The notes: generated from the letters alone by a model not told the origin. A stretch of 11,742 nucleotides of DNA from Bacteroidota bacterium (GCA_003567115.1 PXAP01000141.1:1-11742), one strand, 5' to 3'. Counted from the first letter of the stretch, positions 1 to 7,656 are shown. Numbers and translations: made by a program.

Positions 1-1477
1 CCTTTCCGTAATCACCTTGCCGCTCAGCTTGTTCTGCCTCAAACTTAATGTTTTCCATTGCTTCCTTATACCTTTGGATATTGCTTATTACCTTACGCTC
101 ATTCTCCCATCTTGCCCTGAGGTTATTTTTTACCTCATTGAGATTTGCCAGTTCTTCGGAAAGCTCAGCCTCCTTCTCACTGTCACCTTCACGTTTGATT
201 GCCTCCCTTTCAATCTCGAGTTGCTTTATCCTTCTTTCTATCTCATCTATGTTCTCGGGCACGGAATTCATCTCCAGGCGCAGTTTGGAAGCTGCCTCAT
301 CTATTAAATCAATTGCCTTGTCGGGCAAAAAACGCTCGGTGATATACCTTTGAGAAAGTTCAACAGCAGCAATAATGGCATCATCCCTAATCCTTACCTT
401 ATGATGAGCTTCATATCTTTCCTTGAGCCCCCTTAATATAGAGACAGCGCTCATTACATCCGGCTCATCAACCATTACAATCTGAAAGCGCCGCTCCAGT
501 GCCTTGTCTTTTTCAAAATATTTCTGGTACTCATTCAGGGTAGTGGCACCAACGGCTCTGAGCTCACCCTTTGAAAGTGCCGGCTTCAGGATATTGGCGG
601 CATCCATGGCCCCTTCGCTTTTACCTGCACCCACCAGGGTATGTATTTCGTCAATAAACATAACCACTTCACCGTCCGATGATACAACCTCTTTTACAAC
701 AGCCTTCAGACGTTCCTCAAACTCACCCTTGTATTTGGCACCGGCGATAAGAGCCCCCATATCGAGAGAAAATATCTGCTTTGATTTCAGGTTATCCGGC
801 ACATCACCGTTCACTATCCTGTGAGCCAGTCCTTCCGCAATGGCAGTTTTCCCGACTCCAGGCTCACCAATGAGTATGGGATTATTTTTAGTTCTTCTGG
901 AAAGTATCTGAAGTATCCGTCTGATTTCTTCATCCCTGCCAATCACAGGGTCCAGTTTTCCTGCACGGGCCATCTCATTCAGGTTAAGGGCAAATCGGTT
1001 AAGTGCATTAAAGCTGTCTTCGGCGGACTGGCTGGTGACTTTGGCGCCTTTTCTCAGCTCAGCAATCGCTTTTTTAAGACCTTCTGCAGTCATACCGCTA
1101 TCCTTCATCATCTGCGAAATCTGATCTCCTGCAGAAAACAGTCCCATCAGCAGATGCTCGATGGAAACAAATTCATCACCGGCCTCCTTGGAATGACTGA
1201 CTGCCTTCTGCAAGGCACTTGAAGCGGAAGATGAAATATACTGATCTCCCCCGGAAACTTTGGGATAAGATTCAATAATACTGTCCAGTACTTTTGCAAA
1301 ATTTTGAGGATTAACATTCAGCTTTTTCAGTATAAAGCCTGTTATATGCTCATCGGTACTGAGCAGGGATTTCATAATATGACCTGTTTCAACTGCCTGG
1401 TGCTGGTAGCCCGCGGCAATTGAAAAAGCCTGCTGAATTGCTTCCTGTGATTTTATGGTAAAATTGTTAAGGTTCAT
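1..1477 (-). CDS. clpB: ClpB disaggregase (AAA+ unfoldase), N-terminal 492 residues, cut by window edge
   Basis: ClpB is a hexameric cytosolic ATPase that works with DnaK/DnaJ/GrpE to pull polypeptides out of aggregates after heat or other stress. The reading frame starts at the ATG complementary to 1475-1477 and stays open to the left edge. Visible parts are the double Clp_N repeat domain (about residues 1-145), the first AAA+ domain with Walker A GEPGVGKT at 204-211, Walker B FIDEIHT with D276/E277 and arginine-finger pair R329/R330 in ALERRF, and then the start of the coiled-coil middle domain (from about 400). These positions sit two residues before those of E. coli ClpB, so the start is well supported. 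The middle domain separates ClpB from ClpA/ClpC. The remaining roughly 370 residues, including the second AAA+ domain, lie outside the window. An A-rich stretch (gagaaaaatat) precedes the ATG, as is usual in Bacteroidota. I found no CIRCE or convincing consensus promoter upstream. Confidence 0.97.
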   Translation of the reverse strand, partial: MNLNNFTIKSQEAIQQAFSIAAGYQHQAVETGHIMKSLLSTDEHITGFILKKLNVNPQNFAKVLDSIIESYPKVSGGDQYISSSASSALQKAVSHSKEAGDEFVSIEHLLMGLFSAGDQISQMMKDSGMTAEGLKKAIAELRKGAKVTSQSAEDSFNALNRFALNLNEMARAGKLDPVIGRDEEIRRILQILSRRTKNNPILIGEPGVGKTAIAEGLAHRIVNGDVPDNLKSKQIFSLDMGALIAGAKYKGEFEERLKAVVKEVVSSDGEVVMFIDEIHTLVGAGKSEGAMDAANILKPALSKGELRAVGATTLNEYQKYFEKDKALERRFQIVMVDEPDVMSAVSILRGLKERYEAHHKVRIRDDAIIAAVELSQRYITERFLPDKAIDLIDEAASKLRLEMNSVPENIDEIERRIKQLEIEREAIKREGDSEKEAELSEELANLNEVKNNLRARWENERKVISNIQRYKEAMENIKFEAEQAERQGDYGK

Positions 1478-1800
1478 ATATTTTTCTCAGTTTTAATCCG
1501 GTATAAATTCGTTTCATTTTTTATCATCTTTAATTTTTATGCCTCTTACAATTTTGTGCAAGAGAAAATTGTCAGATAATAATTATTCCATACCTATTGT
1601 TATTGCACAGCAAGTTCGATACCGCAATCTGTATGTAAATTATAAACAGATAAATCGCCTATTTTTTAATATGACTTTTATTGACTTGCCATCCCGGCTT
1701 CCGGTAGCAGGGACAGCAAACAGAAAACTCCGTATATAAAATATCATATTCAGTCCAACAAAAGCACTGCCATAAATAAAATCTGCAAAAACACTGTAAT

Positions 1801-1833
1801 TTTGGCATTAATAACCATTTTTACTATGCCAAA
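1801..1833. repeat. 8-bp inverted repeat TTTGGCAT-N17-ATGCCAAA in divergent spacer
   Basis: The arms TTTGGCAT (1801-1808) and ATGCCAAA (1826-1833) are perfect reverse complements separated by 17 bp. Half-sites are spaced about 25 bp centre to centre, a little over two helical turns, which would suit a dimeric regulator. The site lies about 200 bp upstream of the transporter and 325 bp upstream of clpB. No T-run follows on either strand, so a terminator is unlikely. A chance repeat of this size in AT-rich DNA is also possible. Confidence 0.35.
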
Positions 1834-1954
1834 TTGTCTGTTGCGTATAAGTAATTATCAAACTTAACCCGCTTTATGAACAAAATTGAAGAATGCAATC
1901 TGAAACAATCTCGTTTTAATTCAACCCTTTCCGGAAACTTACCAGTATGATCGA

Positions 1955-1983
1955 TTTGATATTATAAATAATTGTTATATTTT
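1955..1983 (+). promoter_or_regulatory. Candidate Bacteroidota-type promoter for the ABCG transporter
   Basis: A TTTG at 1955-1958 is followed after 17 bp by TATATTTT (1976-1983), which matches the -7 consensus TAnnTTTG in seven of eight positions. The spacing is at the short end of the range reported for Bacteroidota. Transcription would begin around 1990, giving a leader of about 45 nt before the ATG at 2036. The region is very AT-rich, so chance matches are easy. Confidence 0.35.
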
Positions 1984-2035
1984 TATTCCTTTATCAGAAA
2001 ATTCTTGAACTTCATTAACTTTTCCATCCCCAGGC

Positions 2036-5000
2036 ATGAGTCAGCAAATCCTTAGAGCTTTGATGCAATTGTTCGCAATCATTGCCCGTCCTGAAAGTAA
2101 TAAAAAAGACAGGCGGTCAGTGGTTGAATCATTCCTGAAAAAACAGTTGAACCGCGAACTTGTAGATGAGTATCTGGAAATATTTGATATTCACTACAAA
2201 GTTCACCAAAAAAGTGTTGCCGGGGAGTTAAAAAGAAAGAAACGCACATCGGCAAGTTCAGTACGTGTTCTGGTTATATGTACCAGGATAAACGAGGAGC
2301 TGAACCGGCGGCAGAAGATCATTGTTTTTATAAATCTTCTTGAATTCGTTAAAAGTGACAGTGAATTTATTACCAAACAGGAGAATGAATTCATAACCAC
2401 TGTTGCTGTAACATTTAACATTTCAGAACAGGAAGTTGAGAATATGAAAGATTTTGTTCTCTTTCCTTTCGATTCTATACCAAAATCAGGGAATATTCTT
2501 ATTATCAACAACAAACAGGATTTTCATCCTAACGAAACCAGGCATATTTACAGGGAGTTTCTTGAAGGACAGATATGGGTTCTTAAAATATCCGATGTGA
2601 ACATGTACCTTGTCCGGTACCTTGGAGAAGAAGAAATGTATCTTAATTCACAGCTTATCCGGCAGGATAAGGTTTATGTTTTTGACAGCGGTACCTCACT
2701 CAGGAATCCCAGGATCAAACCGATATATTTCAGTGATATTGTCACTTCTTTCAGTCCTCATCTGACAGAGAGCAAAATAGTATTCAGGGCAGATAATATT
2801 GAATACCGTTTCAAAAATGGCGACATCGGTTTACAGAAACTCTCCTTCACTGAAGAATCGGGCAAGCTGATCGGTATTATGGGGTCCAGCGGATCGGGAA
2901 AAACAACACTTCTTAATGTTTTGAACGGAAGTCTTAAACCATATAAGGGAAAGGTACTGATAAACGATATTGACATACACAAGGAAAATAAAAAAACAGA
3001 GGGGTTGATTGGCCATGTTTCACAGGACGATATGCTGATTGAAGAACTTACCGTTTACAGGAACCTTTATTATAATGCAAAACTCTGTTTTGAACACTAT
3101 TCCGAGGAACAAATAGTCACGGAAGTAAATAATTTACTGCTGCAGCTGGGGTTGTTCGATATCAGGAATATGCAAGTAGGCAGCCCCCTTAATAAAAAAA
3201 TAAGCGGAGGGCAGCGCAAAAGATTGAATATTGCACTGGAACTTATAAGAGAGCCTGCCGTCCTGTTTCTTGATGAACCAACTTCGGGACTCTCTTCAAA
3301 AGATTCCGAGAATATTCTCGATTTGCTTAAGGAGTTGTCGCTGAAAGGCAAACTGATTTTTGTGGTGATACATCAACCATCTTCCGGGATTTTCAAGATG
3401 TTTGACAAACTCCTGATCCTCGATACCGGAGGCTTCCTGATATATAACGGAGATCCGACAGAAGCGATAATATATTTCAAATCACACGTTCAGCATGCGA
3501 ACTGGAATGAAAGCGAATGCCATACCTGCGGCAACGTGAATCCGGAACAGCTTTTTAATATTATAGAGACCAACGTTCTGGATGAATTCGGAAAACAAAC
3601 TCCATCAAGAAAGATATCACCCTGGGAATGGGCGTATTATCATCTTCAGCACACTCTTAATGACACGAAAAAAGCTCTTGTATATGGCAATTTACCGGAA
3701 ATATCATTCAAGGTACCCAACAGGTTTAAACAAATCATTGTTTTCGCAAAACGGGATGTTTTGGCAAAACTGTCAAATCAGCAATACCTGCTGATCAATT
3801 TCCTCGAAGCCCCGTTACTGGCTTTTTTGCTTTCATTTATTATTAAATACCATGATGTCAGTAATATCAGTCAGTCCGGTTATACTTTTGCAGGCAACCT
3901 TAATATTCCCGTTTATATTTTCATGTCGGTAATAGTTGCCATTTTTATAGGTCTTACTGTAAGTGCAGAAGAGATAATAAAAGACAGAAAAATACTTAAG
4001 CGCGAAGCCTTTCTTAACCTTAGCTGGTCAGGATATCTGTTTGCAAAAATAGCAGTCCTTTTTGTCATCTCGGCAATTCAGGCCCTTACTTTTGTACTGG
4101 TGGGAAATTCCATAATAGAAGTTAGAGGCATGTATTTTGAATACTGGATTATCCTGTTCAGTGCCTGGTGTTTTTCCAATGTTATGGGCCTTATAATCTC
4201 AGATAGCTTCAAAACTGCAGTAACCATTTATATATTAATCCCTTTTCTGGTTATACCCCAGCTTATTTTAAGCGGTATCATAGTGAAATTTGAAGAACTT
4301 AATCCCGGTATTTCTTCTCCGGGAAGGATACCCTTTTACGGTGAAATAATCACAGCAAGATGGGCCTATGAAGCTCTGGCTGTAAATCAGTATAAAAATA
4401 ACCTTTATGAGAGGGAATTCTATCATTACAATAAAGCAATGAGCAGGGCAGATTATAAAAATAATTTCTGGATACGCAACCTTCAGAACAAGCTTGATTA
4501 TTGCAGACGTAATCTTAACAATCCACAGAACAGCGAAAGAACTTCCAGTCATTTCAGATTATTATTGAATGAATTGAAAAAAGAGGATGCCGGCAACCCT
4601 CAAATTGAACCGGGGATTGATTTTAACAACCTGACACCGGCATGTTTTGATGAAGAAATCATTGATAAGGCAGAAGATTATCTGGAAAGACTGAATCGTT
4701 ACTATAACTTGCTGTACAACAGAGCAAACAGTGAAAAAGACAGGATAATATCTCAGTATCATCAAACACCGGAGGGCAGGGATCAGTTTCTGGAAAGGCG
4801 AAACAGATATTACAACAATGCACTGAGTGATCTGGTCAGGAACTCCAGGGAGGTAACCCGTATTATTGAATATAATGATCGTCTCCATCAAAAGGTCGAT
4901 CCTGTTTACCAGGAGCCGGAAGGCAGATTCATAAAGGCACATTTTTACTCGCCGGAAAAAAGACTGTTCGGAAACAAATACAGCACTCTGTGGATTAACA

Positions 5001-5143
5001 CTCTGGTAATATGGATGATGACCGGCATATTGTTCCTTATCCTCTATTTCAGGCTTCTTAAAAAGGGGCTGGAAAAAGCTGAACAAAGCATTGGTTACAT
5101 CAAAACAAAAATTTTTAAGTTCCTGTCCACGGCAAACTCATGA
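2036..5143 (+). CDS. ABCG-type ABC transporter: TerB-like N-terminus, ATPase and permease in one chain
   Basis: This 1035-residue protein is an ABC half-transporter in ABCG order (ATPase first, membrane domain second); substrate and direction cannot be read from sequence. Residues 1-145 are helical and acidic-basic, resembling TerB/DjlA-type domains. Residues about 155-255 form a probable beta-rich module of unknown role. The ATPase (about 255-480) has Walker A GSSGSGKTT (283-291, Lys289), signature ISGGQRKR (from 389), Walker B LFLDEP (Asp413, Glu414) and H-loop His446, so it should hydrolyse ATP. A linker carries a CHTC motif (Cys495, Cys498), possibly binding metal. Membrane helices start near 584 and fill about 584-770. 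A charged, tyrosine- and asparagine-rich segment of about 200 residues (785-983) precedes the last helix (985-1007), far larger than the usual ABCG external loop. The start follows an A/T-rich leader with no Shine-Dalgarno. The gene stands alone between a divergent clpB and a convergent operon, and is followed by a terminator. Confidence 0.93.
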   Translation: MSQQILRALMQLFAIIARPESNKKDRRSVVESFLKKQLNRELVDEYLEIFDIHYKVHQKSVAGELKRKKRTSASSVRVLVICTRINEELNRRQKIIVFINLLEFVKSDSEFITKQENEFITTVAVTFNISEQEVENMKDFVLFPFDSIPKSGNILIINNKQDFHPNETRHIYREFLEGQIWVLKISDVNMYLVRYLGEEEMYLNSQLIRQDKVYVFDSGTSLRNPRIKPIYFSDIVTSFSPHLTESKIVFRADNIEYRFKNGDIGLQKLSFTEESGKLIGIMGSSGSGKTTLLNVLNGSLKPYKGKVLINDIDIHKENKKTEGLIGHVSQDDMLIEELTVYRNLYYNAKLCFEHYSEEQIVTEVNNLLLQLGLFDIRNMQVGSPLNKKISGGQRKRLNIALELIREPAVLFLDEPTSGLSSKDSENILDLLKELSLKGKLIFVVIHQPSSGIFKMFDKLLILDTGGFLIYNGDPTEAIIYFKSHVQHANWNESECHTCGNVNPEQLFNIIETNVLDEFGKQTPSRKISPWEWAYYHLQHTLNDTKKALVYGNLPEISFKVPNRFKQIIVFAKRDVLAKLSNQQYLLINFLEAPLLAFLLSFIIKYHDVSNISQSGYTFAGNLNIPVYIFMSVIVAIFIGLTVSAEEIIKDRKILKREAFLNLSWSGYLFAKIAVLFVISAIQALTFVLVGNSIIEVRGMYFEYWIILFSAWCFSNVMGLIISDSFKTAVTIYILIPFLVIPQLILSGIIVKFEELNPGISSPGRIPFYGEIITARWAYEALAVNQYKNNLYEREFYHYNKAMSRADYKNNFWIRNLQNKLDYCRRNLNNPQNSERTSSHFRLLLNELKKEDAGNPQIEPGIDFNNLTPACFDEEIIDKAEDYLERLNRYYNLLYNRANSEKDRIISQYHQTPEGRDQFLERRNRYYNNALSDLVRNSREVTRIIEYNDRLHQKVDPVYQEPEGRFIKAHFYSPEKRLFGNKYSTLWINTLVIWMMTGILFLILYFRLLKKGLEKAEQSIGYIKTKIFKFLSTANS

Positions 5144-5152
5144 AAATTCCGT

Positions 5153-5176
5153 ATCACCCCTTCCGGTGATTTTTTT
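5153..5176 (+). terminator. Intrinsic terminator after the ABCG transporter
   Basis: The stem ATCACC (5153-5158) and GGTGAT (5165-5170) is perfect, with a six-base loop CCTTCC, and runs directly into seven T residues (5170-5176). It begins nine bases after the TGA stop at 5141-5143. Read on the other strand there is no comparable T-run after the stem, so the orientation is plus. Confidence 0.8.
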
Positions 5177-5214
5177 CATGCGTTTGCCCCAGGTTCCTGT
5201 CCTGATCAAGGCAT

Positions 5215-5244
5215 AAAAAATCCGGTCTTTTGAAAAAAACCGGA
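5215..5244 (-). terminator. Intrinsic terminator of the siaB-siaC transcript (minus strand)
   Basis: On the minus strand the stem TCCGGT (complement of 5239-5244) pairs with ACCGGA (complement of 5221-5226) across a T/A-rich 12-base loop, followed by TTTTTT (complement of 5215-5220). It lies about 37 bp past the siaC stop codon. With the plus-strand terminator at 5153-5176, it insulates the two convergent transcripts from each other. Confidence 0.72.
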
Positions 5245-5281
5245 ACAAACTGATCAGTAAAAAGATAAAATCCTGGTAAAA

Positions 5282-5662
5282 TCAATCCTCAACCTCTATC
5301 ATGTTAAACGGAATCCGTATAATCGATTCATAATCCTCACCTGCCTCCAGCATATCTTCATCATCCTCCTCATAGTACCAGTTGACAGCCACATTATTTT
5401 TTGCCTTGTGAATAGCTTCCAGTTTCTTAAAAACATCCAAAATACATTTTGAAGAACTGGTGTTGAAATATTCAAGATGAATATTGACATTTGTTTTGGA
5501 AGCAGGATTGCCTGAATACTGCTCAAGCCAATCTACAAGGGGTTTATAAAATTCAACTGAATTTTCCGGTATGGATCTTCCTTTGATCTCAACAACTCCC
5601 TGTTTTGCATCAAACCTGACTGAAGGTGTTTTAGGTGTGCTTTCTATTATTATGGGTTCCAT
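5282..5662 (-). CDS. siaC: SiaC-family regulatory phosphoprotein (DUF1987)
   Basis: This 126-residue cytosolic protein belongs to the SiaC (DUF1987) family, small STAS-like proteins controlled by threonine phosphorylation. In Pseudomonas, SiaB phosphorylates SiaC, SiaA dephosphorylates it, and unphosphorylated SiaC binds and activates the diguanylate cyclase SiaD. Visible signatures are the N-terminal strand pair ending GRSIPENS (28-35), the helix FYKPLVDWLEQY (38-49), and the core LEYFNTSSSK (63-72) with Thr68 in the Asn-Thr-Ser-Ser phosphosite context, then an amphipathic helix DVFKKLE and a C-terminal acidic stretch NWYYEEDDEDMLE. Length matches the family. The ATG at 5660-5662 lies 23 bp after the siaB stop, so the two are very probably co-transcribed and translated as kinase and substrate. 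No SiaA or SiaD homologue lies nearby, so the downstream target here is unknown. Family assignment is firm; the phosphorylation cycle is inferred from Pseudomonas. Confidence 0.88.
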   Translation of the reverse strand: MEPIIIESTPKTPSVRFDAKQGVVEIKGRSIPENSVEFYKPLVDWLEQYSGNPASKTNVNIHLEYFNTSSSKCILDVFKKLEAIHKAKNNVAVNWYYEEDDEDMLEAGEDYESIIRIPFNMIEVED

Positions 5663-5685
5663 TATTTAATTATTATTTATATTTT

Positions 5686-6246
5686 CTAATTTTTACTTTC
5701 AGAAATAAAAACATTCAGATTGAAAAAATCAAACTCGCTGTTATAATTATAAAAACTATACTCCATTTTATTCCCTGTTTTCTTTGCAATATCAATTAAT
5801 CCCAGTCCACCTCCACCCTTGGCAGATAATTTTTGATGATTAAGAACAAATTTGTACATATCCTTAAGTTCCTCCCTGGAAAGTGAATTAATTTTGTCGA
5901 TTTTTTCCTTAAGTTGTTTTACTTTGCCGGTGCGAACAAAATTACCGGTAGATATACGATAATAATCATCCTCTTTGGCTATGACCAAAACACCGAACCT
6001 GGCATCAAATTCATTCTTTATCTGATCAGGAAGGTCATCAATATGATGAAAAAGATTCTGAAGACTTTCAACAAGCACATTATATATCTTTTTCCTGACG
6101 GCAGATGCTGTATTTACATCATCAAGCTTTGATTCTATTACCTCAAGTACGTTTGTAATCAGCTCGGCAGTAATGCTTCCCTTGTATGCAAGAAGTACAT
6201 CACCCTTGTTCATTTTTTTAAAACTCTCCTGTAAATTAAAGCTCAT
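5686..6246 (-). CDS. siaB: SiaB-family protein kinase (DUF6272, GHKL-like ATPase fold)
   Basis: This 186-residue soluble protein fits the SiaB family, which phosphorylates SiaC on threonine using a histidine-kinase-like GHKL ATP-binding fold without a sensor or dimerisation-phosphotransfer domain. The helix VLVESLQNLFHHID (57-70) has the Glu60...Asn64 pattern of an N-box that would hold Mg-ATP. The ordered strand VLVIAKEDDYYRISTGNFV (86-104) follows, and the glycine-rich GGGGLGLIDIA (144-154) is the likely G2-type ATP-lid motif. A leader of about 20 residues (NLQESFKKMNKGDVLLAYKG) precedes the fold. The ATG at 6244-6246 is chosen because it gives full family length and sits 27-34 bp below a TAnnTTTG box. 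The gene precedes siaC by 23 bp. Other GHKL anti-sigma kinases (RsbW/SpoIIAB type) are the alternative, but the adjacent SiaC argues for SiaB. Confidence 0.85.
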   Translation of the reverse strand: MSFNLQESFKKMNKGDVLLAYKGSITAELITNVLEVIESKLDDVNTASAVRKKIYNVLVESLQNLFHHIDDLPDQIKNEFDARFGVLVIAKEDDYYRISTGNFVRTGKVKQLKEKIDKINSLSREELKDMYKFVLNHQKLSAKGGGGLGLIDIAKKTGNKMEYSFYNYNSEFDFFNLNVFISESKN

Positions 6247-6279
6247 ACAAGGCTTTGCTTTGAGAAACTATACTTGATT

Positions 6280-6287
6280 CAAAAATA
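6280..6287 (-). promoter_or_regulatory. Candidate -7 box for the siaB-siaC operon
   Basis: The minus strand reads TATTTTTG here, a perfect match to the Bacteroidota -7 consensus TAnnTTTG. Transcription would begin about 27 bases before the siaB ATG. The nearest upstream TTG lies 25 bp away, slightly too far for an ideal -33 element, and a closer TTTG is only 8 bp away, so the -33 half is weak. A promoter here would make siaB-siaC independent of the methyltransferase gene 152 bp upstream. Confidence 0.4.
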
Positions 6288-6398
6288 ATATCCGACAAAT
6301 ATAATAAAACTACAATTTTAAATACAAGAAAATACAGACATTAAAAATATACATTTATTCTTAATAATCAACATCTGTTTTTTAGGACTTTTTACAGG

Positions 6399-7598
6399 TT
6401 AATAAATTACCGGCGGTGTTTTTTTGCTCCCTTTATAGATTGAGTATTTTACAAACCGGCACTCAAGAGGCCCGTTATAAAGTATAATTTTTCTTTCCGG
6501 TCTCAGACCTGTAGATTTAATTGCCTCCGTATTACTGCTAAGTATCCATGCGGTATATCCTGTAAAATTCTTCTTCAGTGTATCGCCTATAACCGAATGA
6601 ATAGTTTTTATATTTACCTGTTTCAGTCTCCCGCCATAAGGAGGATTTGTAACCAGAGTACCTCTGTCGCCGGGGGGCACCAAATCTTCAAATGAAGATA
6701 TCCTGAAATCAATCTTTTTACCAAGAAATGCATTTCTGGCATTGGCCCTTGCCCTGGCTATTGATCGCGGAGATTTATCAGATCCTGCTATCCTGGGTGA
6801 AATATGATTCTCCGGATATTCCTGGTTATATATTTTCCGGAATAGCATGTCATCAAAATCAAACCATTTTTGAAAAGCAAATTGTTTCCTGTAAATCCCC
6901 GGAGGAATATTATGCGCCATCATTGCTGCCTCCAGAGGTATTGTTCCGGAACCACACATAGGATCAATAAAGGTGGTTTTGCGATCCCAACCTGACAGCA
7001 TTATCATTCCTGCAGCCAGCACTTCGTTAAGTGGCGCCGGGCCCGATTCGGTACGGTATCCCCTTTTATGCAGGGATTCTCCCGATGAGTCAAGAAGCAG
7101 GGTGCATTGATCGCCCGAAATATGCAGATTGATTCTGATATCAGGATTTTCGGTATCTACATCGGGCCTTCTTCCCGTTTTAGACCTGAACTGATCGGCA
7201 ATGGCATCCTTTACTTTGAGCGCAATATATTTGGAGTGATTAAAGTATGGGGAATTCAGAACACCGTCAATGGCAAATGTATTGTTATTTAAAAACAGTG
7301 CAGACCAGTCAAAACTGTAAGCCCGCCTGTAAAGTTCATTTTCGTTTTTTGCATGGAATTTAAAAAGAGGTTTAAGAATCCTGAGGGCAGTCCGCACTTG
7401 AAAATTAGCCCGGTACAAAACCTCCTTATTTCCGCTGAAACTGACCATCCGGGTCCCCTTTCTGATATTTTCCCCTCCGATAGCTTCAATCTCTCCGGCC
7501 AGCAAATATTCGAGTCCCCGAAACGTTTTGGCAACCATATCAAACCCGCCTGATGATGTATCCGGATAAGTAATTACTTTTCGATCATTTAATTTCAC
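6399..7598 (-). CDS. THUMP-domain class I SAM-dependent rRNA methyltransferase (RlmL N-half/YpsC family)
   Basis: This 399-residue protein resembles the N-terminal half of E. coli RlmL, which makes N2-methylguanosine at 23S rRNA position 2445, and stand-alone YpsC-type enzymes. An N-terminal ferredoxin-like and THUMP region (about 21-165, beginning MVAKTFRGLE) should bind RNA. The Rossmann-fold catalytic domain follows with the SAM-binding motif IDPMCGSGT and the catalytic NPPYGG motif characteristic of exocyclic-amine methylation of guanine. The RlmK half present in the fused gamma-proteobacterial protein is absent. The ORF begins with a GTG at 7598; an in-frame stop lies just upstream. An ATG at 7538 would drop 20 residues and start exactly at MVAKTFRGLE, so the true start is uncertain. 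The gene lies 58 bp downstream of the S41 protease on the same strand and may be read through from it. The exact target base is inferred by family. Confidence 0.9.
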   Translation of the reverse strand: MKLNDRKVITYPDTSSGGFDMVAKTFRGLEYLLAGEIEAIGGENIRKGTRMVSFSGNKEVLYRANFQVRTALRILKPLFKFHAKNENELYRRAYSFDWSALFLNNNTFAIDGVLNSPYFNHSKYIALKVKDAIADQFRSKTGRRPDVDTENPDIRINLHISGDQCTLLLDSSGESLHKRGYRTESGPAPLNEVLAAGMIMLSGWDRKTTFIDPMCGSGTIPLEAAMMAHNIPPGIYRKQFAFQKWFDFDDMLFRKIYNQEYPENHISPRIAGSDKSPRSIARARANARNAFLGKKIDFRISSFEDLVPPGDRGTLVTNPPYGGRLKQVNIKTIHSVIGDTLKKNFTGYTAWILSSNTEAIKSTGLRPERKIILYNGPLECRFVKYSIYKGSKKTPPVIY

Positions 7599-7628
7599 AC
7601 TTTTTAATTGTTATAACCGTAATCAGAG

Positions 7629-7650
7629 TTTATCCGGTTTATCCGGTTTA
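7629..7650. repeat. Tandem 9-bp repeat TTTATCCGG in the protease-methyltransferase gap
   Basis: Two head-to-tail copies of TTTATCCGG (7629-7637 and 7638-7646) are followed by a partial copy TTTA. The repeat lies between ATAACCG (7613-7619) and CGGTTAT (7665-7671), a perfect 7-bp inverted pair spaced 45 bp, whose right arm overlaps the end of the protease coding sequence. The function is unknown; a replication-slippage product or an mRNA structure at the gene junction are both possible. Confidence 0.4.
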
Positions 7651-7656
7651 CTTCTT

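Larger units (their letters stand above)
1478..2035. other. Divergent intergenic region between clpB and the ABCG transporter
   Basis: This 558-bp AT-rich spacer should carry the promoters of both divergent genes. I see an 8-bp inverted repeat at 1801-1833 and a candidate plus-strand promoter at 1955-1983, each listed separately. A perfect TAnnTTTG match (TAATTTTG, 1797-1804, plus) overlaps the left arm of the repeat but has no TTG at a suitable distance upstream. A minus-strand TAnnTTTG match (complement of CAAACTTA, 1859-1866) also lacks a properly spaced -33 box and would give clpB a leader of about 375 nt. The one open frame here (1539-1739, plus, 66 codons) has no recognisable features or convincing start context, so I do not call it a gene. 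Confidence 0.6.

Noticed and set aside
17..1222. Several plus-strand frames of 96-133 codons
   Set aside because: They lie opposite clpB, whose minus-strand frame is continuous from 1477 to the window edge and carries all expected AAA+ motifs; the plus frames are antisense shadows.
1539..1739. 66-codon plus-strand frame in the clpB-transporter spacer
   Set aside because: No recognisable motifs, no convincing start context, AT-driven composition, and it sits where divergent promoters are expected.
4562..5086. 174-codon minus-strand frame inside the transporter gene
   Set aside because: Antisense to the large-loop region of a well-supported gene; cysteine/isoleucine-rich shadow without motifs.
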